DNA of 64,000 nucleotides, taken from assembly GCF_026341515.1 (NCBI RefSeq), contig NZ_JAPEOK010000001.1, forward strand, positions 9,114,001-9,178,000, written 5' to 3'. The notes under the pieces were generated by a model. That model did not search any database and was not told the origin of the DNA. It saw only the letters and a list, made by a program, of their open reading frames with translations. The position numbers and the translations under genes are program-made. Within the stretch, counting starts at the first letter, position 1. Each line of letters begins with the position of its first letter. Origin of the DNA: Streptomyces sp. NBC_00878 (GTDB taxonomy: Bacteria; Actinomycetota; Actinomycetes; Streptomycetales; Streptomycetaceae). Positions 51,699-59,331 of this stretch are shown here, one piece after another.

Positions 51699-53093
51699 CT
51701 AAATCCTGTCCGGAACGGGGTTGCCCGCGTCGTGCACCGCCCGGCGCACCGGAACCCTCGCGAGCAGCACGAATCCCAGCACGAAGAAGGCCACCAGCGA
51801 GATGATCGCGTCCCGATAACTTCCGGTCAGCTGGTACGTCAGACCGAACAGAAGCGGGCCGAGCCAGCTCATACCGCGGTCGCTCATCTCGTACGCGGAG
51901 AAGTACTCGGCCTCTTTGCCGGGCGGCACCAGATGCGAGAACAAGGACCGCGACAGCGCCTGGCTGCCGCCGAGGACGAGCCCGATGCCGGCCGCGAGGA
52001 CGAAGAACCAGACAGGTGCGCCGGCGGGCAGGAAGTATCCGGCGCACAGCGTCACCGTCCAGGCGACCAGTGAGCCGAGGATGGTCCGTTTGGCGCCGTA
52101 CGTCCGGGCGAGTCGGCCCATCCCGAGGGCCCCGGCCACCGCCAGCAGCTGGACCAGCAGCACGGCGACGATCAGCGTCGACTGGTCGAGCCCCAGCTCC
52201 TCGGATCCGTACACGGATGCCTGCGAGATGACCGTCTGGATGCCGTCGTTGTAGACGAGGTAGGCGAGGAGGAAGGCGAGCGTGTGCGGCTGGCGGCGCA
52301 TGCTCCGCACGGTGGCCGCCAGCTGCCGCCGGCCGTGCGTGGACGTACCCGAAGAGGTCGTCGTGCGGCGGTCGCGCAGCCGTTTGAGCGGTACGAGCGT
52401 GAAGGCGCCCCACCAGATACCGGCCGAGGCCAGGCAGATGCGGACCGCCGTCGCCTCGGAGACGCCGAAGCTGTCGTGGGCCGAGTACAGGACCAGGTTC
52501 GCCACCAGGACCAGCGCGCCCGCCGCGTACCCGAAGGCCCAGCCCCTCGACGAGACGGCGTCGCGCTCCTCGGGCGGGGCGATCTGCGGCAGATAGGAGT
52601 TGTAGAGCACCATCGAGACGGCCAGTGAGGCGTTGGCCACGATGAGCAGGAGGCCGCCCAGCAGATAGCGGTCGCCGTCCAGGAAGAACATGCCCGCGGT
52701 GGCCGCCGCGCCCAGGTAGGCGGTGACCGCGAGGAGCGGCTTCTTGCGGCCCGTGCGGTCGGCCGCCGCGCCCGCCATCGGCATCAGGAAGACCGACAGG
52801 ATGACGGACGCCGACACGCAGTACGCGAAGAAGGAGCCGGCGCGCACGGGGATCCCCAGCGGGTGCACGAACCCGTCCGCGTCCGCCGCCGCCTTGGCGA
52901 CCGACGTCAGATAGGGGCCGAGGAAGACGGTGAGCACGCTGGTCGAGTAGACGGAGCAGGCCCAGTCGTAGAAGTACCAGCCGCGTTGTTCGCGCCGCCG
53001 TTCCACGGCGTCGTCGGCCGCCCGTTCCCGCACGGTGTCGGTGCCCACCCGTGCCCTCGCTTCCCCGTCGCAGTCCCCGTACGCGGACGTCAC
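51699..53093 (-). CDS. UMF1-type MFS transporter (Atg22-like)
   Basis: 464 residues with about twelve hydrophobic segments. The N terminus GWYFYDWACSVYSTSVLTVF and the NSYLPQIAPPEERDAVSSRGWAFGYAAGAL loop (in parts) are hallmarks of the UMF1 family. A glycerophosphodiesterase gene lies immediately upstream on the same strand (16-bp gap), so the pair may handle glycerophosphodiester breakdown products, though substrates of bacterial UMF1 proteins are not defined. GTG start. Confidence 0.85.
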   Translation of the reverse strand: MTSAYGDCDGEARARVGTDTVRERAADDAVERRREQRGWYFYDWACSVYSTSVLTVFLGPYLTSVAKAAADADGFVHPLGIPVRAGSFFAYCVSASVILSVFLMPMAGAAADRTGRKKPLLAVTAYLGAAATAGMFFLDGDRYLLGGLLLIVANASLAVSMVLYNSYLPQIAPPEERDAVSSRGWAFGYAAGALVLVANLVLYSAHDSFGVSEATAVRICLASAGIWWGAFTLVPLKRLRDRRTTTSSGTSTHGRRQLAATVRSMRRQPHTLAFLLAYLVYNDGIQTVISQASVYGSEELGLDQSTLIVAVLLVQLLAVAGALGMGRLARTYGAKRTILGSLVAWTVTLCAGYFLPAGAPVWFFVLAAGIGLVLGGSQALSRSLFSHLVPPGKEAEYFSAYEMSDRGMSWLGPLLFGLTYQLTGSYRDAIISLVAFFVLGFVLLARVPVRRAVHDAGNPVPDRI

Positions 53094-53109
53094 GTGGTGC
53101 GCCGGGCCG

Positions 53110-53877
53110 TCAGACCCAGGTGCCGCGGTCCTCCAGGACCCCGCGCAGCGTCTCGATGTGATCGGTCATGATGCCATCGACCCCCAGGTCCAGGAGCCGG
53201 TGCATCCGGGCGGAATCGTTGACCGTCCAGACGTGGACCTGCAGCCCGCGCGCGTGGGCGGCACGCACGAATCGGTGATCGACCACGGGGATGCCCGACT
53301 GGGACTCCGGCACCTGGGCGCAGACCGCCGAGGGGCGCAGCGGGGCCGGGATGCCCCACGACCGCAGCCGCAGTCCGAGGACGCCCCGGGTGCCGTACGA
53401 GGTCGCCAAGCGCGGACCGGCCAGGCGCTGTGCGTGGGCGACCCGCGCCTCGGAGAAGGAACCGACGCAGACGCGGTCCCAGGAGCCGGTGCGGCGGATC
53501 AGGTCGAGCAGGGGGTGCAGTGCGGGCTCCGCCTTGATGTCGACGTTCCAGCGGACGTCGGGGAACGTCTCCAGCAGCTCCTCGAAGAGGGGGACCGGTT
53601 CGGCACCCGCCACGCGCGCGTGCCGTACGTCGCCCCAGGGGAGGTCCGCTATCCGGCCCGCCCCGTCGGTCACGCGGTCCAGCGTCGCGTCGTGGAAGGC
53701 GACGAGTTTTCCGTCCACCGTGGCGTGTACATCGGTCTCGATGTATCGGTAGCCGGCCTCGACCGCGCGTCGGAACTGGGCCGTGGTGTTCTCCAGGCCG
53801 TCCGCGGCCCCGCCCCGGTGGGCGAAGGCGATCGGGCCGGGATGGTCGAGGTAGGGGTGGCGTATCCGGGTGCTCAC
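53110..53877 (-). CDS. glpQ: Glycerophosphodiester phosphodiesterase
   Basis: 255-residue cytoplasmic GDPD (no signal peptide) hydrolysing glycerophosphodiesters to glycerol 3-phosphate and an alcohol. Motifs: FAHRGGAADGLENTTAQF (catalytic His-Arg), YIETDVHATVDGKLVAFHD (metal Glu/Asp and second His), WNVDIKAEP and the late VWTVNDSARM. Starts 4 bp inside the end of the YczE gene (ATG-type overlap), so yczE-glpQ-MFS may be one transcript. Confidence 0.92.
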   Translation of the reverse strand: MSTRIRHPYLDHPGPIAFAHRGGAADGLENTTAQFRRAVEAGYRYIETDVHATVDGKLVAFHDATLDRVTDGAGRIADLPWGDVRHARVAGAEPVPLFEELLETFPDVRWNVDIKAEPALHPLLDLIRRTGSWDRVCVGSFSEARVAHAQRLAGPRLATSYGTRGVLGLRLRSWGIPAPLRPSAVCAQVPESQSGIPVVDHRFVRAAHARGLQVHVWTVNDSARMHRLLDLGVDGIMTDHIETLRGVLEDRGTWV

Positions 53878-54584
53878 CCGCGCAGTATCGCCTGCTCCGG
53901 TTGCCCGGTGGCAACAACCGTGCTGCTACCCGATGAGGACGAGGGGACGGCGAACACTCGCAGGAAGAGCTGGGCCAACGGGCCGATGGCCACCGCGTAG
54001 AGGGCCGTGCCCACGCCGACCGTGCCGCCGAGGACGAAGCCCGTCGCCACCACGGCCAGTTCGATGGCCGTACGCACCAGCCGGATCGAGCGGCCGGTGC
54101 GCCGGTGGAGCCCCGTCATCAGGCCGTCGCGCGGGCCCGGACCGAAACGGGCCGCTATGTAGAGGCCGGTCGCCACGCCGTTGAGCAGGACGCCCGCCAG
54201 GAGAAGGGGGATACGAACCCCGAGGGTGTGTGCCTCCGGGACCAGGGCGAGCGTGGCGTCCATCGCGATGCCGACCACGAAGACGTTGGAGACCGTGCCG
54301 AGGCCGGGGCGCTGACGCATCGGGATCCACAGGAGAAGAACCGCGGCTCCGACGATGATCGATACGACACCGATGGTCAGCTCGGTCCGCTCGGCGAGGC
54401 CCTGGTCCAGGACGCTCCAGGGCGCCAGACCCAGGTCCGACTCCACGAGGAGGGCCACGCTCGCGCCGTACAGCACCAGGCCCACGTACAGCTGGAACAG
54501 TCGGCGGATGAGGTGCCCCGAACGCGGACCCGACGGCGGAGTGGACAAGAGGTGCCCCCTGGTGGCGATAGTGGCCTGACCCAT
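53874..54584 (-). CDS. yczE: YczE/YitT-like membrane protein
   Basis: 236 residues with five or six hydrophobic segments and the family-typical LYGASVALLVESDLGLAPWSVLDQGL and GPGPRDGLMTGL motifs. YczE proteins of unknown activity are repeatedly found divergent from a MocR-type regulator, as here. I start at ATG 54584. A TTG at about 54548 preceded by AGGGG is an alternative and would free the direct repeats at 54571-54601 to act as an operator outside the gene. Confidence 0.8.
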   Translation of the reverse strand: MGQATIATRGHLLSTPPSGPRSGHLIRRLFQLYVGLVLYGASVALLVESDLGLAPWSVLDQGLAERTELTIGVVSIIVGAAVLLLWIPMRQRPGLGTVSNVFVVGIAMDATLALVPEAHTLGVRIPLLLAGVLLNGVATGLYIAARFGPGPRDGLMTGLHRRTGRSIRLVRTAIELAVVATGFVLGGTVGVGTALYAVAIGPLAQLFLRVFAVPSSSSGSSTVVATGQPEQAILRG

Positions 54585-54601
54585 GACACTCTGTGGCTTG
54601 A
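54571..54601. promoter_or_regulatory. Direct repeats GTGGCYTGA 22 bp apart, candidate MocR operator
   Basis: GTGGCCTGA at 54571-54579 and GTGGCTTGA at 54593-54601, start to start 22 bp (two helical turns), between divergent yczE and mocR. MocR/PdxR-type dimers commonly bind tandem direct repeats. A CCATGG palindrome follows at about 54615. Confidence 0.5.
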
Positions 54602-54648
54602 GAAGAAACCTCTTCCATGGCCAATTCGGGAAAGGTGGACTGGAGATC

Positions 54649-56148
54649 ATGGCGCAGTGGACCTCGGCGGTAGGTGCCGCTCAGCTCGCGCGGCTGCTCA
54701 GCTCCCAGCAGGAGCGCCCGGCGGGCCCCGGCACACGCCGTCCGCCCGCTTATCGTGCCCTCGCCGACGGCATCCGTCTGCTCGTCCTCGAAGGGCGCGT
54801 TCCCGTCGCCGCGCGGTTGCCCGCCGAGCGCGAACTCGCCCTCTCCCTCTCCGTGAGCCGCACCACCGTGGCCGCCGCCTACGAGGCGCTGCGCGCCGAA
54901 GGGTTTCTGGAGTCCCGCAGGGGAGCGGGCAGCTGGACGGCCGTACCGGCCGGGAACCCGCTGCCCGCGCGAGGCCTCGAACCCCTGCCGCCCGAGGCCC
55001 TCGGCTCCATGATCGACCTGGGCTGCGCGGCCCTGCCCGCCCCCGAGCCATGGCTGACGCGTGCCGTCCAGGGCGCGCTGGAGGAGCTCCCGCCGTACGC
55101 CCACACGCACGGCGACTATCCGGCGGGGCTGCCCGCGCTGCGCGAGATGCTCGCCGAGCGGTACACCGCGCGCGGCATCCCGACCATGCCCGAACAGATC
55201 ATGGTGACGACCGGAGCCATGGGCGCCATAGACGCCATCTGTCACCTCTTCGCCGGGCGTGGCGAGCGCATCGCCGTCGAGTCGCCCTCGTACGCCAACA
55301 TCCTTCAGCTGATGCGCGAGGCCGGGGCCCGGCTGGTGCCCGTCGCCATGGCCGAGGGGCTCGCGGGCTGGGACATGGACCGCTGGCGGCAGGTGCTGCG
55401 CGACGCGGCGCCCCGGCTCGCGTACGTCGTCGCGGACTTCCACAACCCGACCGGCGCGCTCGCCGACGAGGACCAGCGGCGTCGGCTCGTCGACGCGGCC
55501 CGCTCCGCCGGCACGGTGCTGATCGTGGACGAGACCATGAGCGAGCTCCATCTGGACGAGGGCTTCGAAGTGCCGCGCCCCGTCTGCGGGTTCGACCCGG
55601 CCGGGTCCACGGTCATCACGGTCGGCTCGGCCAGCAAGGCGTTCTGGGCGGGCATGCGGATCGGCTGGGTCCGGGCCGCCCCCGACGTGATCCGCAGCCT
55701 GGTCGCGGCCCGCGCGTACGCCGACCTCGGCACCCCCGTCCTGGAACAGCTCGGCGTGAACTGGCTGCTCAGTACCGGTGGCTGGGAGCAGGCGGTGGAG
55801 ATCCGGCGCACCCAGGCCCGCGAGAACCGCGACGCGCTCGTGGCGGCCCTGCGTCGCGAACTGCCCGGCTGGGAGTACGACGTGCCGCGCGGCGGGCTCA
55901 CGCTGTGGGTGCGTACGGGCGGTCTGTCCGGTTCGCGACTGGCCGAGGTCGGCGAGCGGGTGGGCGTGCGCGTCCCCTCCGGGCCCCGCTTCGGAGTCGA
56001 CGGGGCCTTCGAGGGCTATGTACGGCTGCCGTTCACCGTCGGCGGCGCGGTCGCCGACGAAGCCGCGGCACGACTCGCCGCGGCCGCCCGACTGGTCGAA
56101 ACGGGGGCGAACGGCGGAATGGAGGCACCACGCACGTTCGTGGCGTGA
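54649..56148 (+). CDS. MocR-type regulator (GntR HTH plus aminotransferase-like domain)
   Basis: 499 residues. N-terminal GntR winged HTH (YRALADGIRLLVLEGRVP... RLPAERELALSLSVSRTTVAAAYEALRAEGFLESRRG, about 40-110) and a fold-type I PLP aminotransferase-like domain. The PLP-lysine region is VGSASKAFWAGMRIGWVR (about residue 330); ADFHNPTGALAD is the other marker. Acts as a PLP- or amino-acid-sensing regulator (YczR/PdxR-like), inferred to control the divergent yczE. GGAG before ATG 54649. The 3' end is part of a 143-bp tandem duplication. Confidence 0.88.
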   Translation: MAQWTSAVGAAQLARLLSSQQERPAGPGTRRPPAYRALADGIRLLVLEGRVPVAARLPAERELALSLSVSRTTVAAAYEALRAEGFLESRRGAGSWTAVPAGNPLPARGLEPLPPEALGSMIDLGCAALPAPEPWLTRAVQGALEELPPYAHTHGDYPAGLPALREMLAERYTARGIPTMPEQIMVTTGAMGAIDAICHLFAGRGERIAVESPSYANILQLMREAGARLVPVAMAEGLAGWDMDRWRQVLRDAAPRLAYVVADFHNPTGALADEDQRRRLVDAARSAGTVLIVDETMSELHLDEGFEVPRPVCGFDPAGSTVITVGSASKAFWAGMRIGWVRAAPDVIRSLVAARAYADLGTPVLEQLGVNWLLSTGGWEQAVEIRRTQARENRDALVAALRRELPGWEYDVPRGGLTLWVRTGGLSGSRLAEVGERVGVRVPSGPRFGVDGAFEGYVRLPFTVGGAVADEAAARLAAAARLVETGANGGMEAPRTFVA

Positions 56149-56392
56149 CGCTTCCGGCCCTCCCGCCTTCTGCGGTGACGTCTCTGTCGCCTGGGCGCCA
56201 GAAAGGCGCGGCAGGCCTGGTCGCTGCCGACTGTCTGGTGGAGCGGGCGGCGAACGGCGGAACCTAGACGCCGCGCATGTTCGTGGTGTGACGCTCCCCC
56301 TCGGGCCTTCCGCGGTGATGCCTCCGGCGTCCTGGGCACCGGGAAGCGCGGCGCGCCTGGCAGCTGGCGACGGGCGGGTGGCGGGTGGCGAG
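56107..56392 (+). repeat. Imperfect 143-bp tandem duplication across the mocR stop
   Basis: The segment starting GCGAACGGCGGAA at 56107 recurs at 56250 and the two can be aligned for most of their length (ACGCACGTTCGTGGCGTGACGC versus CGCATGTTCGTGGTGTGACGC, in pieces; GCGGTGACGTCT versus GCGGTGATGCCT). The first copy includes the last 14 codons and stop of mocR. The rest of the 305-bp gap to sffA shows no gene. Confidence 0.75.
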
Positions 56393-56453
56393 GGGAACTG
56401 GTGGAGCGAGGGTGCCGCGCACCCTCGCGCGTGACTCCTCGTGCTCGGCTCCG

Positions 56454-58076
56454 TCAGCCTTCCGCCGGGACGCCCACCGCACCCGGTGCGGTGATGCTCA
56501 CGGGGCTTTCCTGGGCCGTGGCCACGAGGTCCTTCGGGGCCGTGTCCGGCGGTTGTGCGTCCACCGGAGTCGTGTGCTGCGGCAGTAGACCGAGCACCGC
56601 CTGACGGTGGGCCTCGCTCGTCGCCTCGTCGTACGGGTCCGGGGTCGCCGGTACCTGGAGGCGGTGGACCGGGCCCGAGCCCAACCGTGCGTAGCCGCGG
56701 CCGGGCGGCACGTCGCGTGTCGGAGTCGTGGGCGGGGGAGAGCCGAGCACCTCTGCGAGCTGGCTCATCGACGCGGGGCCGAGCACGACACGCGCGCGCG
56801 TGTGCCCGCGTACCGCCTCGCTGAGTGACTCCAGGGCGTCGAACTGCTCGGCCACCACCACCGTCACACCGGCCGCGCGGCCGTGACGGAGCGGCACCTG
56901 GAGGAGGGTCTGCGGGTCCTCGCGGCCGTCGGCCGCCGCCAGGTGGCTGAGGGCGGTCGGGCGGTCGAGGAGAAGCCAGAGGGGACGCTTCGTGTCCTCC
57001 GGCGGGGTGTGACCCGCCTGCCGGGCACGGTTCGCGGCGATGAGGCGGCGCTCCGTCTCGTGCGCCGCCCACTCCAGGCCGGCCAGCGCGCCCGCCAGGC
57101 CGCATTCGACGGCCAGGACGCCGTCGCGGCCGGTCAGACACGCGAACTCGCCGGTGCCGCCGCCCTCGACGATCAGCACGTCGCCGTGCTGGAGGGCCTG
57201 CAGCGCCACCGAACGCAGCAGGGTGGTCGTGCCGCTGCAGGGCCCGCCGACCGCGAGCAGGTGCGGCTCGGTCGAGCGCCCGCCGGTGCGCCAGACGACC
57301 GGTGGAACGTCTCGCCGGTCCTCGCCGAAACCGAGTGGGAGCGTGCGCTGGACTCCCGCGGGGTCGGTGAAGCCGAGGACGGTCTCGCCCGGAGCCGTCA
57401 CGAAGCGCTGGGCGGCGATATCGGTGGGAAGCGGCGGCAGCACCGTGACCGTGAGCTGGTTGCCCTCCTCGTCCCACGTGAAGCGGTACTCGCGCCCGCG
57501 TCCCGACTTGGTGTGCAGCAACTGCTCGATACGGGCACGCGCCGCCTCCTCCCCGTCGGTGAAGTAGGCGGGGTAGCGGAGCGAGAGGTGGGAGATACGG
57601 CCGGTGTCGTCGAACTCGTACGAGGCGAAGGCCTCGTCCCACTCCCCGCCGTGCGTATAGAGCGGCGCCGGGTCGTCGGGAACCGAGAAGTAGGGGACGA
57701 GCGCTTCGTAGAGCGCCTCCAGACGCTTGGTCTGCGCCTCGTCGGGCCCCTTCGGCCCGGTCGGGGTGCGGTCGCGGCCGTGCCACGCGGATGCCGCCAT
57801 CAGGGTGATGACGGCGAGCAGTGGCCCGTACGGGACGAGGGCCACGATCAGAACGACCGAGGCCACCAGGAACAGCAGTGGACCGCGCCGGTCCTTGGGG
57901 GTGTCCGCCCACTTGCGCCGTCCGGCGGCCGCCAGCCGGCGCAGTCCACGAGTGATCGTGATCAGCGGGTGCAGGACATCGGTGGCGCTGTCGGCGGCCG
58001 TCCGGGCCAGGTCCCGGCTGCGGGCGATCTGCGCGCTGCCGGTACTGAGAATGCGGGGGAGAGGGCGCCGGGCCAC
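56454..58076 (-). CDS. sffA: SffA, FtsK/SpoIIIE-like septal protein
   Basis: 540 residues. Two hydrophobic segments (GPLLFLVASVVLIVALVPYGPLLAVITLMAA in parts, about 62-95) precede an FtsK/SpoIIIE-like domain. Studied in S. coelicolor as a DNA-translocase-like protein targeted to sporulation septa by SmeA. Here the P-loop reads GGPCSGTTTLLRS (about 275-287), with Thr where Lys is expected, and the Walker B region is LWLLLDRPT without the usual acidic pair. GTG start with AGGAG 6 nt upstream; 37 bp after smeA. Confidence 0.86.
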   Translation of the reverse strand: MARRPLPRILSTGSAQIARSRDLARTAADSATDVLHPLITITRGLRRLAAAGRRKWADTPKDRRGPLLFLVASVVLIVALVPYGPLLAVITLMAASAWHGRDRTPTGPKGPDEAQTKRLEALYEALVPYFSVPDDPAPLYTHGGEWDEAFASYEFDDTGRISHLSLRYPAYFTDGEEAARARIEQLLHTKSGRGREYRFTWDEEGNQLTVTVLPPLPTDIAAQRFVTAPGETVLGFTDPAGVQRTLPLGFGEDRRDVPPVVWRTGGRSTEPHLLAVGGPCSGTTTLLRSVALQALQHGDVLIVEGGGTGEFACLTGRDGVLAVECGLAGALAGLEWAAHETERRLIAANRARQAGHTPPEDTKRPLWLLLDRPTALSHLAAADGREDPQTLLQVPLRHGRAAGVTVVVAEQFDALESLSEAVRGHTRARVVLGPASMSQLAEVLGSPPPTTPTRDVPPGRGYARLGSGPVHRLQVPATPDPYDEATSEAHRQAVLGLLPQHTTPVDAQPPDTAPKDLVATAQESPVSITAPGAVGVPAEG

Positions 58077-58113
58077 TGCTGTCTCCTGAAGGTGCGTGCG
58101 AACGGGATGGGCG

Positions 58114-58308
58114 TCAGAACTTGATCCCGCCGAGCATTCCGGCCAGGCTCGCGCCGCCGGCCGTGATGCTCGGGGCGATGGCCGTACCCGCGAGGTAGAA
58201 CCCGAAGAGGGCGCAGACCATCGCGTGCGAGGCCTTGAGTCCGTCCTTCCGGAAGAAGAGGAAGACGATGATGCCGAGCAGAACCACACCTGAGATGGAC
58301 AGGATCAT
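58114..58308 (-). CDS. smeA: SmeA, small sporulation membrane protein
   Basis: 64 residues, two hydrophobic helices (ILSISGVVLLGIIVFLFF and AMVCALFGFYLAGTAI) joined by a basic loop RKDGLKASH, with a Gly-rich tail SITAGGASLAGMLGGIKF. Matches the small membrane protein encoded upstream of sffA in streptomycetes that localises to septa of sporulating hyphae and recruits SffA; loss affects spore maturation. AGGAG precedes the ATG. Confidence 0.85.
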   Translation of the reverse strand: MILSISGVVLLGIIVFLFFRKDGLKASHAMVCALFGFYLAGTAIAPSITAGGASLAGMLGGIKF

Positions 58309-58391
58309 GAGAGTTCTCCTGGTCGAGGGGGACAGTCACCATGAGTACTTCCAGGATCACAGGATGTATCCATACGATAAAAGGTGCAACA

Positions 58392-58416
58392 GGGTGAATT
58401 TATCGATATTTCACCC
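58392..58416. promoter_or_regulatory. Inverted repeat GGGTGAA-N11-TTCACCC upstream of smeA
   Basis: Perfect 7-bp arms around an AT-rich 11-bp centre (TTTATCGATAT). It is 84 bp before the smeA ATG, in the only strongly AT-rich patch of this part of the window (also ACGATAAAAGG, TATCCATACG). Likely part of the developmentally controlled smeA promoter; the binding protein is not identified. Confidence 0.55.
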
Positions 58417-58638
58417 GCGCGGCCCTGTCTTGCTGCACCTCCAGAGCGATCGCGCGACGGTTTTGCCGGTTTCATGGTGATCTTTGCCTCGGCCGGGCCC
58501 GGTCATGTGCCCGCGGAGCCAGTACGCTGGCGATTCACTCGTACGGCCGCACCGCTGACGGCCGCACGTTCCCGCAGTCCCGTTCGTTGTCGCGCAGTGT
58601 TGTCGCGCAGTCTTGTCCCAGTGAGAGGCGGTCCGCCG

Positions 58639-59031
58639 ATGAGTGAAGCCCCCGACCCCGAGGTCGTGGAGCTGGCGACCAAGATCTTCGATCTGGCCCG
58701 GCAGGGGCAGGCCGAGGCGCTCGTGGCATATGTGGACGCGGGTGTTCCGGCCAACCTCACCAACGACCGGGGTGACTCGCTCGTGATGCTCGCCGCCTAC
58801 CACGGCCACGCCGACGCCGTCAGCGCCCTCCTGGAGCGCGGTGCCGAGCCCGACCGCATCAACGACCGGGGGCAGACTCCGCTCGCCGGAGCCGTCTTCA
58901 AGGGCGAGGACGCCGTGATCCGGGTCCTCCTGGCCGCGGGCGCGGACCCCTCCGCGGGGACGCCCTCCGCCGTCGACACGGCTCGGATGTTCGCCAAGGC
59001 CGAACTGCTCGAACTGTTCGGCGTGCACTGA
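58639..59031 (+). CDS. Ankyrin-repeat protein
   Basis: 130 residues comprising about three ankyrin repeats (RGDSLVMLAAYHGHADAVSALLERGAEPDRINDRGQTPLAGAVFKGEDAVIRVLLAAGAD, in parts) with an N-terminal helix (DPEVVELATKIFDLARQGQAEALVAYVDAG). A protein-interaction scaffold; partner unknown. ATG 58639 follows a GAGAGGCGG site. The 330-bp gap to smeA contains the shared promoter region. Confidence 0.88.
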   Translation: MSEAPDPEVVELATKIFDLARQGQAEALVAYVDAGVPANLTNDRGDSLVMLAAYHGHADAVSALLERGAEPDRINDRGQTPLAGAVFKGEDAVIRVLLAAGADPSAGTPSAVDTARMFAKAELLELFGVH

Positions 59032-59226
59032 ACAAACCGCCTTGACCAGGCGAAACCACGATTTTGGGGGAGGCGGTACGGGGCCGCCGGAAATGCGGTC
59101 GCGGCAGCGAGAACCGCTGGGTCATCATGACGTCGTGATTCATGGACGCGATGGCTGGGCAGGTGTTGCCGCACCGCGCGGACCGTGATGCGGCCCGCAC
59201 GGGCCACCGACGAGAGGCAGAGGAAG

Positions 59227-59286
59227 ATGGTCTACAGCAAGCAGGAAACGGCGGGCGCCCCGACGTGTTGTCTCGCGGCCAGGTAA
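59227..59286 (+). CDS. 19-residue open frame ending in a Cys-Cys pair, possible leader peptide
   Basis: MVYSKQETAGAPTCCLAAR then TAA. It is preceded by GAGAGG and GAGGAAG and lies 46 bp before the HEAT-repeat gene. The adjacent cysteines and position in the leader suggest a regulatory upstream peptide (for example cysteine-responsive attenuation) or a translated short protein. No database family recognised; coding status unproven. Confidence 0.4.
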   Translation: MVYSKQETAGAPTCCLAAR

Positions 59287-59331
59287 AGCAGGATCCCGGT
59301 TGCGTCGACGCTTGATGTGAGGCTGTTTCCC

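Noticed and set aside
53926..57912. 1328-codon minus-strand frame crossing yczE, mocR and sffA
   Set aside because: Overlaps three well-supported genes and has no recognisable domain; shadow frame.
58384..58416. BldD binding box near smeA
   Set aside because: Only half of the recalled palindrome fits (CAGGGTGA side); the GGGTGAA-N11-TTCACCC symmetry explains the sequence better.
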